A stretch of DNA of 64,000 bases from Tethya wilhelma (GCA_964030475.1 CAXIPT010000001.1:21046868-21110867), one strand, 5' to 3'. Positions 1-10,659 are shown, numbered from the stretch's first letter. Notes: generated by a model not told the origin, from the sequence alone. Numbers and translations: made by a program.

Positions 1-461
1 CCAATACAACAAACATATCGTGTGTGTTACAAGCAAAAGAAGAGAACTTGTCGAATAGACACACTCTTTACATCAGCTATAAATGGCTGATTATACCAGG
101 ACTGACTCTAGGATGGGCCACGTATACTGTGATAATAGGAGCTGTTGAATTTGTGTGTGCACAATCTCCATACTCAATGAAAGGGATGATGTTTGGTTTT
201 CTCTACTTTGCGTACGGACTCTCAACAGTTATTGCACTGGGTGTTTTCTATCCTCTTCTACATTTTGACATACACTGGACATGGCTTGGATGTGGGCTGT
301 GGTTCTATCTACTAGTAATGATGATCATTGCTGTTGCAATCATACTATTCGCTTTAGTCGTAAAATGGTACAAATTGAGAGATAGAGACGATGAACTACC
401 AAACACACAAACATTTGCTATCAACAATTATGAAAGATATGCAGGACAAACCCATACATAG
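1..461 (+). CDS. POT/SLC15-like transporter, 3' end only (cut by window edge)
   Basis: The reading frame is open from base 3 to the stop at 459-461 and encodes the last ~150 residues of a peptide transporter: the luminal loop after TM9, TM10, the EFVCAQSPYSMKG motif, TM11, TM12 and the cytosolic tail ending YAGQTHT. It is almost identical in protein and DNA to the end of the complete gene at 7403-9118; one visible protein difference is AINNYERY here against AINYYERY there. The start lies left of the window, so the internal ATG at 24 is not the real start. A likely polyadenylation signal AATAAA sits at 522-527. The identity continues about 1.5 kb into the 3' flank, so this is the end of a recently duplicated block. 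Confidence 0.9.
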   Translation, partial: NTTNISCVLQAKEENLSNRHTLYISYKWLIIPGLTLGWATYTVIIGAVEFVCAQSPYSMKGMMFGFLYFAYGLSTVIALGVFYPLLHFDIHWTWLGCGLWFYLLVMMIIAVAIILFALVVKWYKLRDRDDELPNTQTFAINNYERYAGQTHT

Positions 462-680
462 CGTAACACATACACCTTCATATACTTTTCACACTGTAGG
501 AATATGTGAGCAACTTTTAGGAATAAATCATAAAACTTAATATACATATTGTTAAACACTCTAAAGTTCATGTCCTACAATAATAATCATAATTGTATTC
601 TTACAAGTTGTTGATACAATAATGGTTGATTTCATACGCATGCTTTTGAATGGAAAACATTGTTAAATCATAGCTAGATT

Positions 681-941
681 AGCCTCATTTCCATGCAGAC
701 TCTCTCCTTGTAAATATATTCTACATTGAAAAATTAGATGGGAGAGAGCCTTGTACATGGAATCATGTGAATAACGTAGCTTGTAGAAAATTCAGTACGC
801 TTTAGTAGAGAAACCACACAAACTCCCTCTACTGTCTCTCTATGGCCAACTTCATTTAAGTACCAAGCTAGCCTTCTCCCTTCCTATTTTTACCCACATG
901 TCGGCATAATATACCCGGAGAGTAAGTCTGGAAATGAGGCT
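681..941. mobile_element. short MITE-like element with AGCCTCATTTCCA ends
   Basis: The segment begins AGCCTCATTTCCA and ends with the imperfect reverse complement TGGAAATGAGGCT. The inner arms (gactctctcc / gggagagagcc) resemble the inner arms of the better preserved 643 bp element at 25775-26417, so it may be a diverged relative. No open frame. A second copy lies at 9325-9581 because the flank was duplicated with the gene. Confidence 0.5.
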
Positions 942-1110
942 ACGCTAGCATACTAAACTCTCTTAATTAATTCGAGTATGACACTATTAATAGTTTTACT
1001 TAACTTATATAACATTTGTGGGTTGCGATTGTGAAGATGTGAATATTTTGACTAATATTCTGTTAAGTAGGTTTCCATATTATCTCGGTAAACATATCAC
1101 TAGTGGCATC

Positions 1111-1787
1111 TAGTCTAGCCCTAGACCGCACCTATTTTGCCAGCGAAAAATGAGGGCTGGTACTTCTACTTGTTTTCCTCCAGAAATCGTCCGGCTCCAA
1201 TCAGATTACTTACATGAAGTCATGTGACAATCATGTCACATAATCATATATATGACTGAACATTGATTGTGGAAGTCGCAAAAATTTGTTAGTTGAAAAC
1301 TGACTTTTATACACACTGGCAAAAATTCTGCAAAGTTTACAGAATTTTTGCTAGCGTGTATAAAAGTTTTGAAACCTATTGGAAACTCGAGGTAACAAAC
1401 CATTGACATCGCTAAAGCTAGCACTTTCATCTCAGAATGGAACAAATAAGATTAAGCATAAGCAGTGGTAGAGTTTAGCGTGACCTTGACTTGAAGAACT
1501 CGATCTATATATTCACCATTTGCCAAAGATTATTTACCAACTACTCTTTTCTCAAAAGGCTTAATGTTGCCTCTAAAGTATCCTGCTTGGATAAAACACA
1601 AAAAAACTTTCTGTGTTGAAACTTACTCACAAAAATGCAGAAAAAATCCGTGATAAATTTTGAGGTTAGACTGCATGTGAATCATGACAAATTAAGCTAC
1701 ATTCCAGAATTTCACCAGAAGTGCACTAGTTTTTCTAGATCCCATGATTTTTCACTGGCGAGGTAGGTGGGGTCTAGGGCTAGACTA
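1111..1787. mobile_element. non-autonomous DNA transposon with 9 bp target duplication
   Basis: Terminal inverted repeats begin TAGTCTAGCCCTAGACC on the left and appear reversed on the right (ggtctagggctagacta). The flanks are AGTGGCATC at 1102-1110 and AGTGGTATC at 1788-1796, a 9 bp duplication with one later change. The interior has no long ORF but holds a strong hairpin (arms about 1303-1330 and 1340-1367). Long TIRs and a 9 bp target duplication fit Mutator-like elements; the family assignment is inference. Confidence 0.6.
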
Positions 1788-2025
1788 AGTGGTATCTTAT
1801 GAATTAACTATTACTGTGTCTGCTACTGAATACACACAGGGATCCAAAATACAACACTAAACAGCAATCATTCCCAATGCAAAACAGACACCATAATAAC
1901 AATCAATGTTATGATACAAGTATCTTACGCTATATGTACATTAGGAAAACACATCAAACTTTTGTATGCGAAAGTATATAGCAAACGTAAGGCATCAGAG
2001 AGCATGACGTGTACAAATGTGAAAC

Positions 2026-3750
2026 ATGGCCAGAGCAACTTCAAATGAACCTGAAAATACCAGGCTCTTGGGAGAGGCAAGTGATTCTGGTTCTGCTACT
2101 ACAAAGCATTTAGCTATCACAAACTTGAAGATGTTGTGTGAGTTTAGGTTAATGAAAAAAAGAGGAGCCATTTTAGTTCTGATGTGGAATTTTTTAATCA
2201 CAACAACCTATTTCTTTATAACTGCTGACAAGGGAAGAATATTAAACAAAGCAACAACACCACTTGATAGAAACAAGCAGTACATTGGACTGATTCTGGT
2301 TGCAATGGGAGTATTCTATCCACTAGCAGGATGGCTAGCAGATGTCCACTTTGGAAGGTATAAAACATTGCGCTACAGTGGTTGGATAATGTGTGTTGGT
2401 ATAATGCTAACAACAGCACTGGTGATTGTCACTGAGTTTCATGATGATAAGAAGCTACAGAATATCATAGGTCAAATTATCACACTATGCTACTTTGTTA
2501 TTGCTGTTGGTCTCAGTGGATATCAAGCCAATATCATACAGTTTGGAGTGGATCAACTCACTGATGCCTCATCACAAGAAATAAGAGCATTTTTAGTGTG
2601 GTACGTTTGGACGTTACTAAGCAGTTGGTCCTGTACTAAGTTAATAATGCAATGTATAACAGGGATTTACAGCATTTTATTTAAATTGCTATATACTGCA
2701 ACATTTTTAACTTGTGCAATTGTTGTAGATCTTTTTTTCAACAATCATTTTACCAAAGAGCCTGTCACTATCAACCCCATTAAATTAGTAGCAAAAGTGC
2801 TCAAGTATGCCTTGAAAACCAAACAGCCTCAAAGAAGAAGTGCCTTTACATACTGGGAAGACAAACTACCATCAAGAATAGACTTTGGGAAGAGCAAATA
2901 TGGTGGACCATTTACAAATGAACAAGTTGAAGATGTGAAAACATTTCTACGCATGTGTCTGGTAATGTCAGTTAGCAGTATTTTCATTGGGGCAACAGTT
3001 ATCAGCATTTTGGTACATTATAAAATGATGCATCACTTCAAAGACAGCACCATTAACCCCAAAAGCTTCCAACATTGCTTGGAACGAAGTAGTGTACAAA
3101 ACCTGTATGTGTTTTGTTGGGTGGTTATCATTCCACTTTATGAGTTGATTGTGTATCCACTGCTTCACAAACACCTTGTTCGATACAATGTTCCAATATT
3201 AATAAGGTTTTTGTTTGGAATGATACTAATACTCATTACAGTCTTCATTCACATGACACTGGATGTTGTGGGACATACAATTACAACCTTCAACTCCAAC
3301 ACAACTGTTACGGTACCATGCCTGCTACGAGCCAAAGAAGGGAGCAAGACCCTGAGTATCAGCTACAAATGGTTGATTGTGCCAGGATTGACTCTAGGAC
3401 TATGTCTGTATACTTCAGTAGTAGCGGCTGGTGAATTTGTGTGCGCACAATCTCCATACTCCATGAAAGGCATGATGTTTGGTTTTCTCTACTTCATAAT
3501 TGGACTCTCAACTCTTATTACAGTGGGTATAGTCTATCCTTTCACAGAAAAAGAGATACATTGGACATGGCTTGGATGTGGACTGTGGTACTATCTACTG
3601 GTAATGGTGATCATTGCTGTTGCAATCATCTTATGGGTTTTCGTAATAAAATGGTACAAGACCAGAGATAGAGATGATGAACTACCAAACACACAAACAT
3701 TTGCAATCAACTATTACGAAAGATATACTAGGCAATCCCGTAGGAAATAG
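2026..3750 (+). CDS. POT/SLC15A4-like proton-coupled peptide transporter, subgroup A
   Basis: A complete intronless gene of 574 residues, about the usual POT length. Approximate layout: N-terminal acidic dileucine signal E10-NTR-L14L15; TM1 47-66; TM2 84-100; POT signature 101-126 (AGWLADVHFGRYKT...); QANIIQFGVDQ 167-177; TM5-6 185-238; cytosolic loop 257-309 with RSAFTYWED and GGPFTNEQVEDVKTFLR; TM7-9 311-412; luminal loop with Cys432 and sequon N425; EFVCAQSPYSMKG 470-482; TM11-12 to about 542; charged tail. By family it should move di/tripeptides or histidine with protons, probably across endolysosomal membranes. The ExxER motif of TM1 is replaced by hydrophobic sequence (MWNFLI). The start MARATSNEPEN lies in AACATGG and is conserved in relatives. 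Substrate and location are inferred. Confidence 0.9.
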   Translation: MARATSNEPENTRLLGEASDSGSATTKHLAITNLKMLCEFRLMKKRGAILVLMWNFLITTTYFFITADKGRILNKATTPLDRNKQYIGLILVAMGVFYPLAGWLADVHFGRYKTLRYSGWIMCVGIMLTTALVIVTEFHDDKKLQNIIGQIITLCYFVIAVGLSGYQANIIQFGVDQLTDASSQEIRAFLVWYVWTLLSSWSCTKLIMQCITGIYSILFKLLYTATFLTCAIVVDLFFNNHFTKEPVTINPIKLVAKVLKYALKTKQPQRRSAFTYWEDKLPSRIDFGKSKYGGPFTNEQVEDVKTFLRMCLVMSVSSIFIGATVISILVHYKMMHHFKDSTINPKSFQHCLERSSVQNLYVFCWVVIIPLYELIVYPLLHKHLVRYNVPILIRFLFGMILILITVFIHMTLDVVGHTITTFNSNTTVTVPCLLRAKEGSKTLSISYKWLIVPGLTLGLCLYTSVVAAGEFVCAQSPYSMKGMMFGFLYFIIGLSTLITVGIVYPFTEKEIHWTWLGCGLWYYLLVMVIIAVAIILWVFVIKWYKTRDRDDELPNTQTFAINYYERYTRQSRRK

Positions 3751-4056
3751 ATGTTCATTTTTGTACATAGTACATGAGTGCAACTTGTCAACAGAATATT
3801 TGTTGTAATGATATTGATATAGGTGAGAGAAAGACTACTAGTAAGGGAAATTTTCTTTCATGGATTCTCACGGTTTAGCATTATTCTGCAAAAATTCTCC
3901 CCATTAAATTCGTGATAAAAGTATTCAGTTTTGTAAACATAACTTTGTTAACTTTTCTTATTGCTAGTAGCTACATGTAGTAATGTACAATCAGCTATAG
4001 TTTCTAGCATGCTTATTTCTTCAAAAGGATTTAGAAACACTCAAAATAAGTACCGT

Positions 4057-4260
4057 ATTTATGAAAAATATGCTGGTCGTACATGTTAACCAGCACCAAT
4101 TATATCATGCAAAACATATAATTATAACTATTTGACAAGGCGTATGAGATCCCTCCTTGCTATGTAGCATGTAATAAAATTTGTATTCCTTTGTCGTTAC
4201 AACAATATTGCATGTTTTATGCTTCTATGTAATAGTTTAGCCTTGAAGAGGAAAACTTAT
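4057..4260 (+). pseudogene. tail and 3' flank relic of a subgroup D transporter
   Basis: From 4057 the sequence switches abruptly from the 3' flank of the gene at 2026-3750 to a match of the last ~9 codons (YEKYAGRT...) and 3' flank of the gene at 38576-40294. The body of that copy is gone, leaving a deletion junction. It is non-coding as it stands. Confidence 0.6.
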
Positions 4261-4261
4261 C

Positions 4262-4989
4262 TTGGATGGTTCTGAAACTATGAGCCTCATGGAGATTGAA
4301 AACGATTCCACTACAACTAAACTATGGAATATTGCAAAGCTGCATGAAGTCAAAAACGGTGAACTTAGAGTGGCCATGGTCAAAACAAGGAGGGGCGATT
4401 TAAGTTCTTGTGTAGAATTTTTTCACCTCAATACCATATTTCTTTGTTGGAGGATACTAAACACAGATGTAAAGATAACTATCAATAGAAATAAGATCTA
4501 CATTGGCTTAGTTATAGTAGGAATGACAGTGTTCTATCCACTAGCAGGATGGCTAGCAGACGTCTACTTTGGAAGGTACATTGTAGTGTATGAATAGCAT
4601 GGAATGGCATAATGGTGATAACAGTGATGGTTGTTATAACTAAAGTACAGAAGATTATTTAAAGAAAAGACAGACTCATCAAATTAGTTACAAATGGTTG
4701 ATTGTACCAGGAATAACTTTTGAATGGGCTGTGTAAATTTAACAGTAGCAGCTATTATAGTATTGGCTGACTTCTAACCTCTTCTACAAGTTGAAATACA
4801 CTGGATGTGGCTTGGATGCAGGCTGTGGTACTATCTACTGGTAATTCTGGTACAATCATACCTTTTGCTTTTGTCATAAAATGGTACATATCAAGAGATA
4901 GAGACGATGAACTACCAAATGCACAAACATTTGCAATTAACTATATATATACTATGAAAGATACAGAGGCAATTAAACCCTACATATAG
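4262..4989 (+). pseudogene. decayed POT transporter copy, subgroup C, with large internal deletion
   Basis: An N-terminal part (4262-4597) resembles residues 1-110 of the gene at 49345 (SLMEIENDSTTTKLWNIAKL, then IYIGLVIVGMTVFYPLAGWLADVYFGRY) but carries frame slips around TM1. After a degraded patch the sequence jumps at about 4670 to the TM10 region, skipping roughly 300 residues, and ends with a damaged TM12 and tail (RDRDDELPNAQTFAINY). It cannot make a transporter. The relic at 41075-41590 shares the same internal junction. Confidence 0.85.
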
Positions 4990-5277
4990 CTTGTACACAG
5001 GCCTTCATAAAGTTACAGACAATATATAGACCTTGTTGATTTATTCATATTAACAACCTGTATAGAGTCAAGTTGTATAGAGTTTTTTGGGGGGCTTTTG
5101 TATGTATGTGATTGGGTGCATGATGTGTTAGCCATATATAGATGCATCACATGCACTTATAGTATATGACATATAAAACAGAGCCGGAGGCACCCAATCC
5201 AAAACAAAAAATAGACTTATTAACAGTAGAAAACAGTCAAGGTTCGAATAATAAGCAACAGTGTCAAACAAGTACGA

Positions 5278-6990
5278 ATGACAAACATGGCTACTTTTAA
5301 TGAATCTGAAAGCACAAGCCTCATGGGAACTGCATGTGTGTCTACTACTTCTAAACCATGGGTTATTAATATCGCAAAGCTGAAACCAAAATGTGAGTTT
5401 AGAGTAGTCAAAACAAGAGGGGCTATTTTAGTTCTTGTGTGGAATTTTTTCATTACAACAACATATCACTTTCTCAGTGATGAAAAGATACTAGATACAA
5501 ATTTGAAGACATCAATTGACATGATTACAATGTACACTGGGATAGTTATAAATGGAATGGCAGTATTCTATCCACTAGCAGGTTGGCTAGCAGATGTCTA
5601 CTTTGGAAGGTACAAAACCTTACGTTGTAGCACATGGATTATTTGGGTTGGTATAATACTGACCACAATATTGGCTGTAATTTACAAGTACCATGAGAGC
5701 TCATCGAAACCATTACGCATTGCAATCAGTTCGTGCTACATTATCATGATAATTGGTCTCAGTGGATATCAAGCCAATATCATACAATTTGGAGTGGATC
5801 AACTCATCGATTCCTCATCACAAGAAATAAGGGCATTTTATATTTGGTATATCTGGACATACGTAGCTAGTGGCTGTTGCTACATGCTAACAATGCAATG
5901 CATACCACAAAATTACAGAATGTTTAAAATGGTATACACAGCAACAACTTTAAGCTGCGCAATAGCTATAGATTTTCTTTTTAACAATTATTTCACTAAA
6001 GAACCTGTCAATATAAACCCACTTAAACTAGTAGCGAAAGTACTCAAGTATGCCTTGAAAACCAAACAGCCTCAAAGAAGAAGTGCCTTTACATATTGGG
6101 AAGAAGAACTACCATCAAGAATAGACTTTGGGAAGAGCAAATATGGTGGACCATTTACAAACGAACAAGTGGAAGATGTGAAAACATTTCTACGAATATG
6201 TTTCATGATACCAGTAGGCAGTATTTTCATTGGTGCAATGGTTATGACCATAGGTATGCACTATAGAATGATGCATCACTTTAAAGATACCACCTTGAAC
6301 TTCAACAGTTTTCAACACTGTTTGGCTAGAAGTAGTATACGGAGCATATATTACAATTGCTGGGTAATAATCATTCCAATGTATGAGTTAATCATATATC
6401 CTTTATTTCACAAATACCTCCAATACACTCTTCCCATACTGAAAAAGTTTTTACTTGGAATGATACTACTTCTCATAACAGTCTCTATCCAAATAACACT
6501 GGACGTTGTGGGTCATACAATCACAGCTACTAACACTACTAAAACTGTACCGTGTGTGCTACAAGCAAAAGAAAAGCACATAACAAGTGGACAGACTCTT
6601 AACATGAGCTACAAGTGGCTGACAGTACCAGAAATTACTCTAGGATTGACAATGTACATTATTGCTTTGGCTGCGGGTGAATTTGTATGTGCACAGTCTC
6701 CTTACTCAATGAAAGGCATGATGTTTGGTTTTATCTACTTCATATATGGACTGTCAACACTTATCGCAGTGGGTATATCCTACCCTTTTACACTAAACAG
6801 CATACACTGGGCATGGCTTGGATGTGGGCTGTGGTACAATCTTCTGGTAATGGTGATCATTGCTGTTACAATCATCCTATTTGTTTGCTTAATGAAGTGG
6901 TACAAGAAAAGAGACAGAGATGACGAACTTCCAAATACACAAACATTTGCCATCAACTATTACGAAAGATATGCTGGACGTACCTACTGA
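5278..6990 (+). CDS. POT/SLC15A4-like transporter, subgroup B
   Basis: Complete intronless frame of 570 residues with every array hallmark: FYPLAGWLADVYFGRYKTLR after TM2, GYQANIIQFGVDQ, the central cytosolic loop (here with EEELPSRIDFGKSKYGG), two conserved luminal cysteines and EFVCAQSPYSMKG. The N-terminal sorting-like motif is ESTSLM, where the second leucine of ExxxLL has become methionine. The TM1-2 luminal loop and TM9-10 loop differ most from neighbours. Tail ends YAGRTY. Either Met1 or Met4 (MATFNES) could be the start. An AATAAA lies near 7122. Function is assigned by family; no substrate can be read from sequence. Confidence 0.9.
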   Translation: MTNMATFNESESTSLMGTACVSTTSKPWVINIAKLKPKCEFRVVKTRGAILVLVWNFFITTTYHFLSDEKILDTNLKTSIDMITMYTGIVINGMAVFYPLAGWLADVYFGRYKTLRCSTWIIWVGIILTTILAVIYKYHESSSKPLRIAISSCYIIMIIGLSGYQANIIQFGVDQLIDSSSQEIRAFYIWYIWTYVASGCCYMLTMQCIPQNYRMFKMVYTATTLSCAIAIDFLFNNYFTKEPVNINPLKLVAKVLKYALKTKQPQRRSAFTYWEEELPSRIDFGKSKYGGPFTNEQVEDVKTFLRICFMIPVGSIFIGAMVMTIGMHYRMMHHFKDTTLNFNSFQHCLARSSIRSIYYNCWVIIIPMYELIIYPLFHKYLQYTLPILKKFLLGMILLLITVSIQITLDVVGHTITATNTTKTVPCVLQAKEKHITSGQTLNMSYKWLTVPEITLGLTMYIIALAAGEFVCAQSPYSMKGMMFGFIYFIYGLSTLIAVGISYPFTLNSIHWAWLGCGLWYNLLVMVIIAVTIILFVCLMKWYKKRDRDDELPNTQTFAINYYERYAGRTY

Positions 6991-7402
6991 CTTGATTATT
7001 ATACCAGAAACCACTAATGCACCCTTACATGTACACTGTACATTAGAAAAAGTTTATTCAACTGTATGGACCAAACATAGAGTAAATGTTATGATAATTT
7101 TTACTGTATACATTTAATGCAAATAAATATAAGCATGACATTGTATATGTTTTACGTGTAATAAAACCTTAAATTGCACTACAAAAACAATTGATTGGAT
7201 TTGAAATGAAGACAGTTCAAAATTAGATATGTATGCTGTTTGTTTTTTTTTTTTATGTACTTGCATTGTGTATTAAATATGATATTTTTTTGTAAATGCT
7301 ACTGCTATTAAAACATTACATGATTAGCCAGATAAACACCAATCACATTAGTAAAGTAAATTTCTTGATTGGAGTATTGCAGTGAAGTGAATCAATATCA
7401 AA

Positions 7403-9118
7403 ATGGCCATAGAAACCTCCGATAAATCTGACAGTATCAAACTCATGGAAGTATCAAGTGATTCCACCACTACAAAGAGTTCAGCTCTTAATAGGTTGAG
7501 GAAACTTTGTGAGTTTAGATTAGTCAAGAAACGAGGAGCTGCTTTAGTACTGGTGTGGAATTTTTTCATCACAATGACCTATTTCTTTATAATTGCTGAT
7601 AATGGAAAGATATTTGATACAGTAGAGACACCACTTGAGAGGAAGAAGAAGTATATTGGTCTGGTTTTGATCTCAATGGGAGTATTCTATCCACTAGCAG
7701 GATGGCTAGCTGATGTCCACTTTGGAAGGTATAAAACATTGCGCTATAGTGGGTGGATAATGTGGGTTGGTATATTGTTGACTACAATATTGGTTATCAT
7801 TGCTAAGTTTCATGAAAATACAGAGAAGACTATAAGTCAAGTTATCGCACTAAGCTATTTCATCATAATAGTTGGTCTCTGTGGATATCAGGCAAATATC
7901 ATACAATTTGGAGTTGATCAAATCATCGATGCCTCGTCACAAGAAGTAAAAGCATTTCTAAACTGGTATGTTTGGACATTTATATGCAGTGGCTGCTGCT
8001 ATACATTATTAATGCAGTGTATACCAGAAAGTCATAACATTTTCAAAGTTCTCTATACTGCTACAAGTCTAACTTGTGCAGTACTAACAGATCTTCTCTT
8101 TAACAATTACTTAACCAAAGAGCCTGTCACAATAAACCCAATCAAGCTAATGCTAAAAGTGCTCAAGTATACCTTGAAAACAAAACAGCCTCAAAGAAGA
8201 AGTGCCTTTACATACTGGGAAGACAAACTACCATCAAGAATAGACTTTGGGAAGAGCAAATATGGTGGACCGTTCACAAATGAACAAGTAGAAGATGTGA
8301 AATCATTTCTACGCATGTGTTTTACGTTGTCAGTAAGTAGTCTCTTCATTGGAGCAATGGTTATCACATACTCTGCATACGACAAAATTATGTTCCACTT
8401 TAAAGATACAACCATGAACTATAAAAGCTTCCAACATTGTACAGAAAGAAGAATCATCAGGGGTGTATATTACAACTGCTTTGTGGTAATAATTCCATTG
8501 TATGAACTGATCATATATCCACTATTTCATAAATACTTTCCGAACAATATTCTAATACTGAAAAAAGTTTTGCTTGGAATGATACTACTTCTCATAACAG
8601 TCTCTATTCTAATGACAATGGACATTGCAGGTCATACAATTACAATTTTTAAATCCCCCAATACAACAAACATATCGTGTGTGTTACAAGCAAAAGAAGA
8701 GAACTTGTCGAATAGACACACTCTTTACATCAGCTATAAATGGCTGATTATACCAGGACTGACTCTAGGATGGGCCACGTATACTGTGATAATAGGAGCT
8801 GTTGAATTTGTGTGTGCACAATCTCCATACTCAATGAAAGGGATGATGTTTGGTTTTCTCTACTTTGCGTACGGACTCTCAACAGTTATTGCACTGGGTG
8901 TTTTCTATCCTCTTCTACATTTTGACATACACTGGACATGGCTTGGATGTGGGCTGTGGTTCTATCTACTAGTAATGATGATCATTGCTGTTGCAATCAT
9001 ACTATTCGCTTTAGTCGTAAAATGGTACAAATTGAGAGATAGAGACGATGAACTACCAAACACACAAACATTTGCTATCAACTATTATGAAAGATATGCA
9101 GGACAAACCCATACATAG
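7403..9118 (+). CDS. POT/SLC15A4-like transporter, subgroup B
   Basis: Complete intronless frame of 571 residues starting MAIETSDKSDS. The C-terminal 150 codons and about 1.5 kb of 3' flank match bases 1-1990 of the window at an offset of 8656, so this gene and the cut gene at the left edge are recent duplicates. The dileucine position reads DSIKLM, again with methionine. The signature, QANIIQFGVDQ, central loop and EFVCAQSPYSMKG are intact. Luminal cysteines are at FQHC (TM7-8 loop) and ISCVLQ (TM9-10 loop). AATAAA at 9169-9174 is a plausible poly(A) signal. It looks functional. Confidence 0.9.
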   Translation: MAIETSDKSDSIKLMEVSSDSTTTKSSALNRLRKLCEFRLVKKRGAALVLVWNFFITMTYFFIIADNGKIFDTVETPLERKKKYIGLVLISMGVFYPLAGWLADVHFGRYKTLRYSGWIMWVGILLTTILVIIAKFHENTEKTISQVIALSYFIIIVGLCGYQANIIQFGVDQIIDASSQEVKAFLNWYVWTFICSGCCYTLLMQCIPESHNIFKVLYTATSLTCAVLTDLLFNNYLTKEPVTINPIKLMLKVLKYTLKTKQPQRRSAFTYWEDKLPSRIDFGKSKYGGPFTNEQVEDVKSFLRMCFTLSVSSLFIGAMVITYSAYDKIMFHFKDTTMNYKSFQHCTERRIIRGVYYNCFVVIIPLYELIIYPLFHKYFPNNILILKKVLLGMILLLITVSILMTMDIAGHTITIFKSPNTTNISCVLQAKEENLSNRHTLYISYKWLIIPGLTLGWATYTVIIGAVEFVCAQSPYSMKGMMFGFLYFAYGLSTVIALGVFYPLLHFDIHWTWLGCGLWFYLLVMMIIAVAIILFALVVKWYKLRDRDDELPNTQTFAINYYERYAGQTHT

Positions 9119-9324
9119 CGTAACACACTATACTTTTCACACTGTAGTATATGTGAGCAACTTTTAGGAATAAATCATGAAACCTATACATATTGTTAAA
9201 CACTCCAAAGTTCATGTCCTACAATAATTATCATAATTGTATTCTTACAAGTTGTTGATACAATAATGGTTGATTTCACACGCATGCTTTTGAATACAAA
9301 ACATTGCTAAATCATAGCTAGATT

Positions 9325-9581
9325 AGCTTCATTTCCATGCAGACTCTCTCCTTGTAAATATATTCTACATTGAAAAATTAGAAGGGAGAGAGCCTTGTAC
9401 ATGGAATCATGTGAATAACGTAGCTTGTAGAAAATTCAGTACGCTTTAGTAGAGAAACCACACAAACTCCCTCTACTGTCTCTCTATGGCCAACTTCATT
9501 TATGTACCAAGCCTTCTCCCTTCCTATTTTTACCCGCACGTCGGCATAATATACCCGGAGAGTAAGTCTGGAAATGAGGCT
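9325..9581. mobile_element. second copy of the AGCCTC-ended MITE
   Basis: Same element as at 681-941, at the same distance from the stop codon, carried along by the 8.66 kb duplication and not an independent insertion. Confidence 0.5.
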
Positions 9582-9750
9582 ACGTTAGCTTACTAAACTC
9601 TCTTAATTAATTCGAGTATGACACTATTAATAGTTTTACTTAACTTATATAACATTTGTGGGTTGCGATTGTGAAGATGTGAATATACTGACTAATATTC
9701 TGTTAAGTAGGTTTCCATATTATCTCGGTAAACTTATCACTAGTGGCATC

Positions 9751-10429
9751 AGATCTAGCCCTAGACCCTGCCTATTTTGCCAGCGAAAAATGAGGGTCTA
9801 GAAAAACTGGTACTTCTACTTGTTTTCCTTCAGAAATCGTCCGGCTCCAATCAGATTACTTACATGAAGTCATGTGACAATCATGTCACACATGATCATA
9901 TATGACTGAACATTGATTGTGGAAGTCACAAAAATTTGTTAGTTGAAAACTGACTTTATACACACTGGCAAAAATTCTGCAAAGTTTACAGAATTTTTGC
10001 TAGTGTGTATAAAAGTTTTGAAACCTATTGGAAACTCAAAACAACAAACCATTGACATCGCTGAAGCTAGCACTTTCATCTCAGAATGGAACAAATAAGA
10101 TTAAGCATAAGCAGTGGTAGAGTTTAGCGTGACCTTGACTTGAAGAACTCGATCTATATATTCACCATTCGCCAAAGATTATTTACCAACTACTCTTTCT
10201 CAAAAGGTTTAATGTTGCCTCTAAAGTATACTGCTTGGACACATACACAAAAAAACTTTCTGTGGTGAAACATACTAACAAAAAAGCAGAAAAAATCTGT
10301 GATAAAATTTGAGGTTAGACTGCATGTGAATCATGACAAAGCTACATTCCAGAATTTCACCGGAAGCGCACTAGTTTTTCTAGACCCCATTTTTCTCTGG
10401 CAAAATAGGCGGGGTCTAGAGCTAGACTA
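9751..10429. mobile_element. second copy of the transposon with 9 bp target duplication
   Basis: The same element as at 1111-1787. Here the flanking direct repeats are identical (AGTGGCATC at 9742-9750 and 10430-10438). The internal hairpin is preserved at about 9957-10020. Confidence 0.65.
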
Positions 10430-10659
10430 AGTGGCATCTTATGAATTAATTATTACTGTGTCTGGTACTGAATACGAACAAGGATCCAAAGTACAACACT
10501 ACACAGCAATCATGCATTCCCAATGCAAAACAGACACCATAATAACAATCAATGTTATGATACAAGTATCTTATGCTACATGCACATTAGGATGACATAT
10601 CAAATTTTGTATGGGAAAGCATACAGCACATACCATATTATTATACATTACATTATACA

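Noticed and set aside
3441..3671. Recurrent +1-shifted frames of ~76 codons (MCTISILHERHDVWF...) near each 3' end
   Set aside because: Out-of-frame shadows of the AQSPYSMKGMMFGF to TM12 region.
8191..8415. Recurrent minus-strand frames of 60-80 codons opposite the central loop of each transporter
   Set aside because: They recur only because the sense DNA is conserved; no start context or independent conservation.
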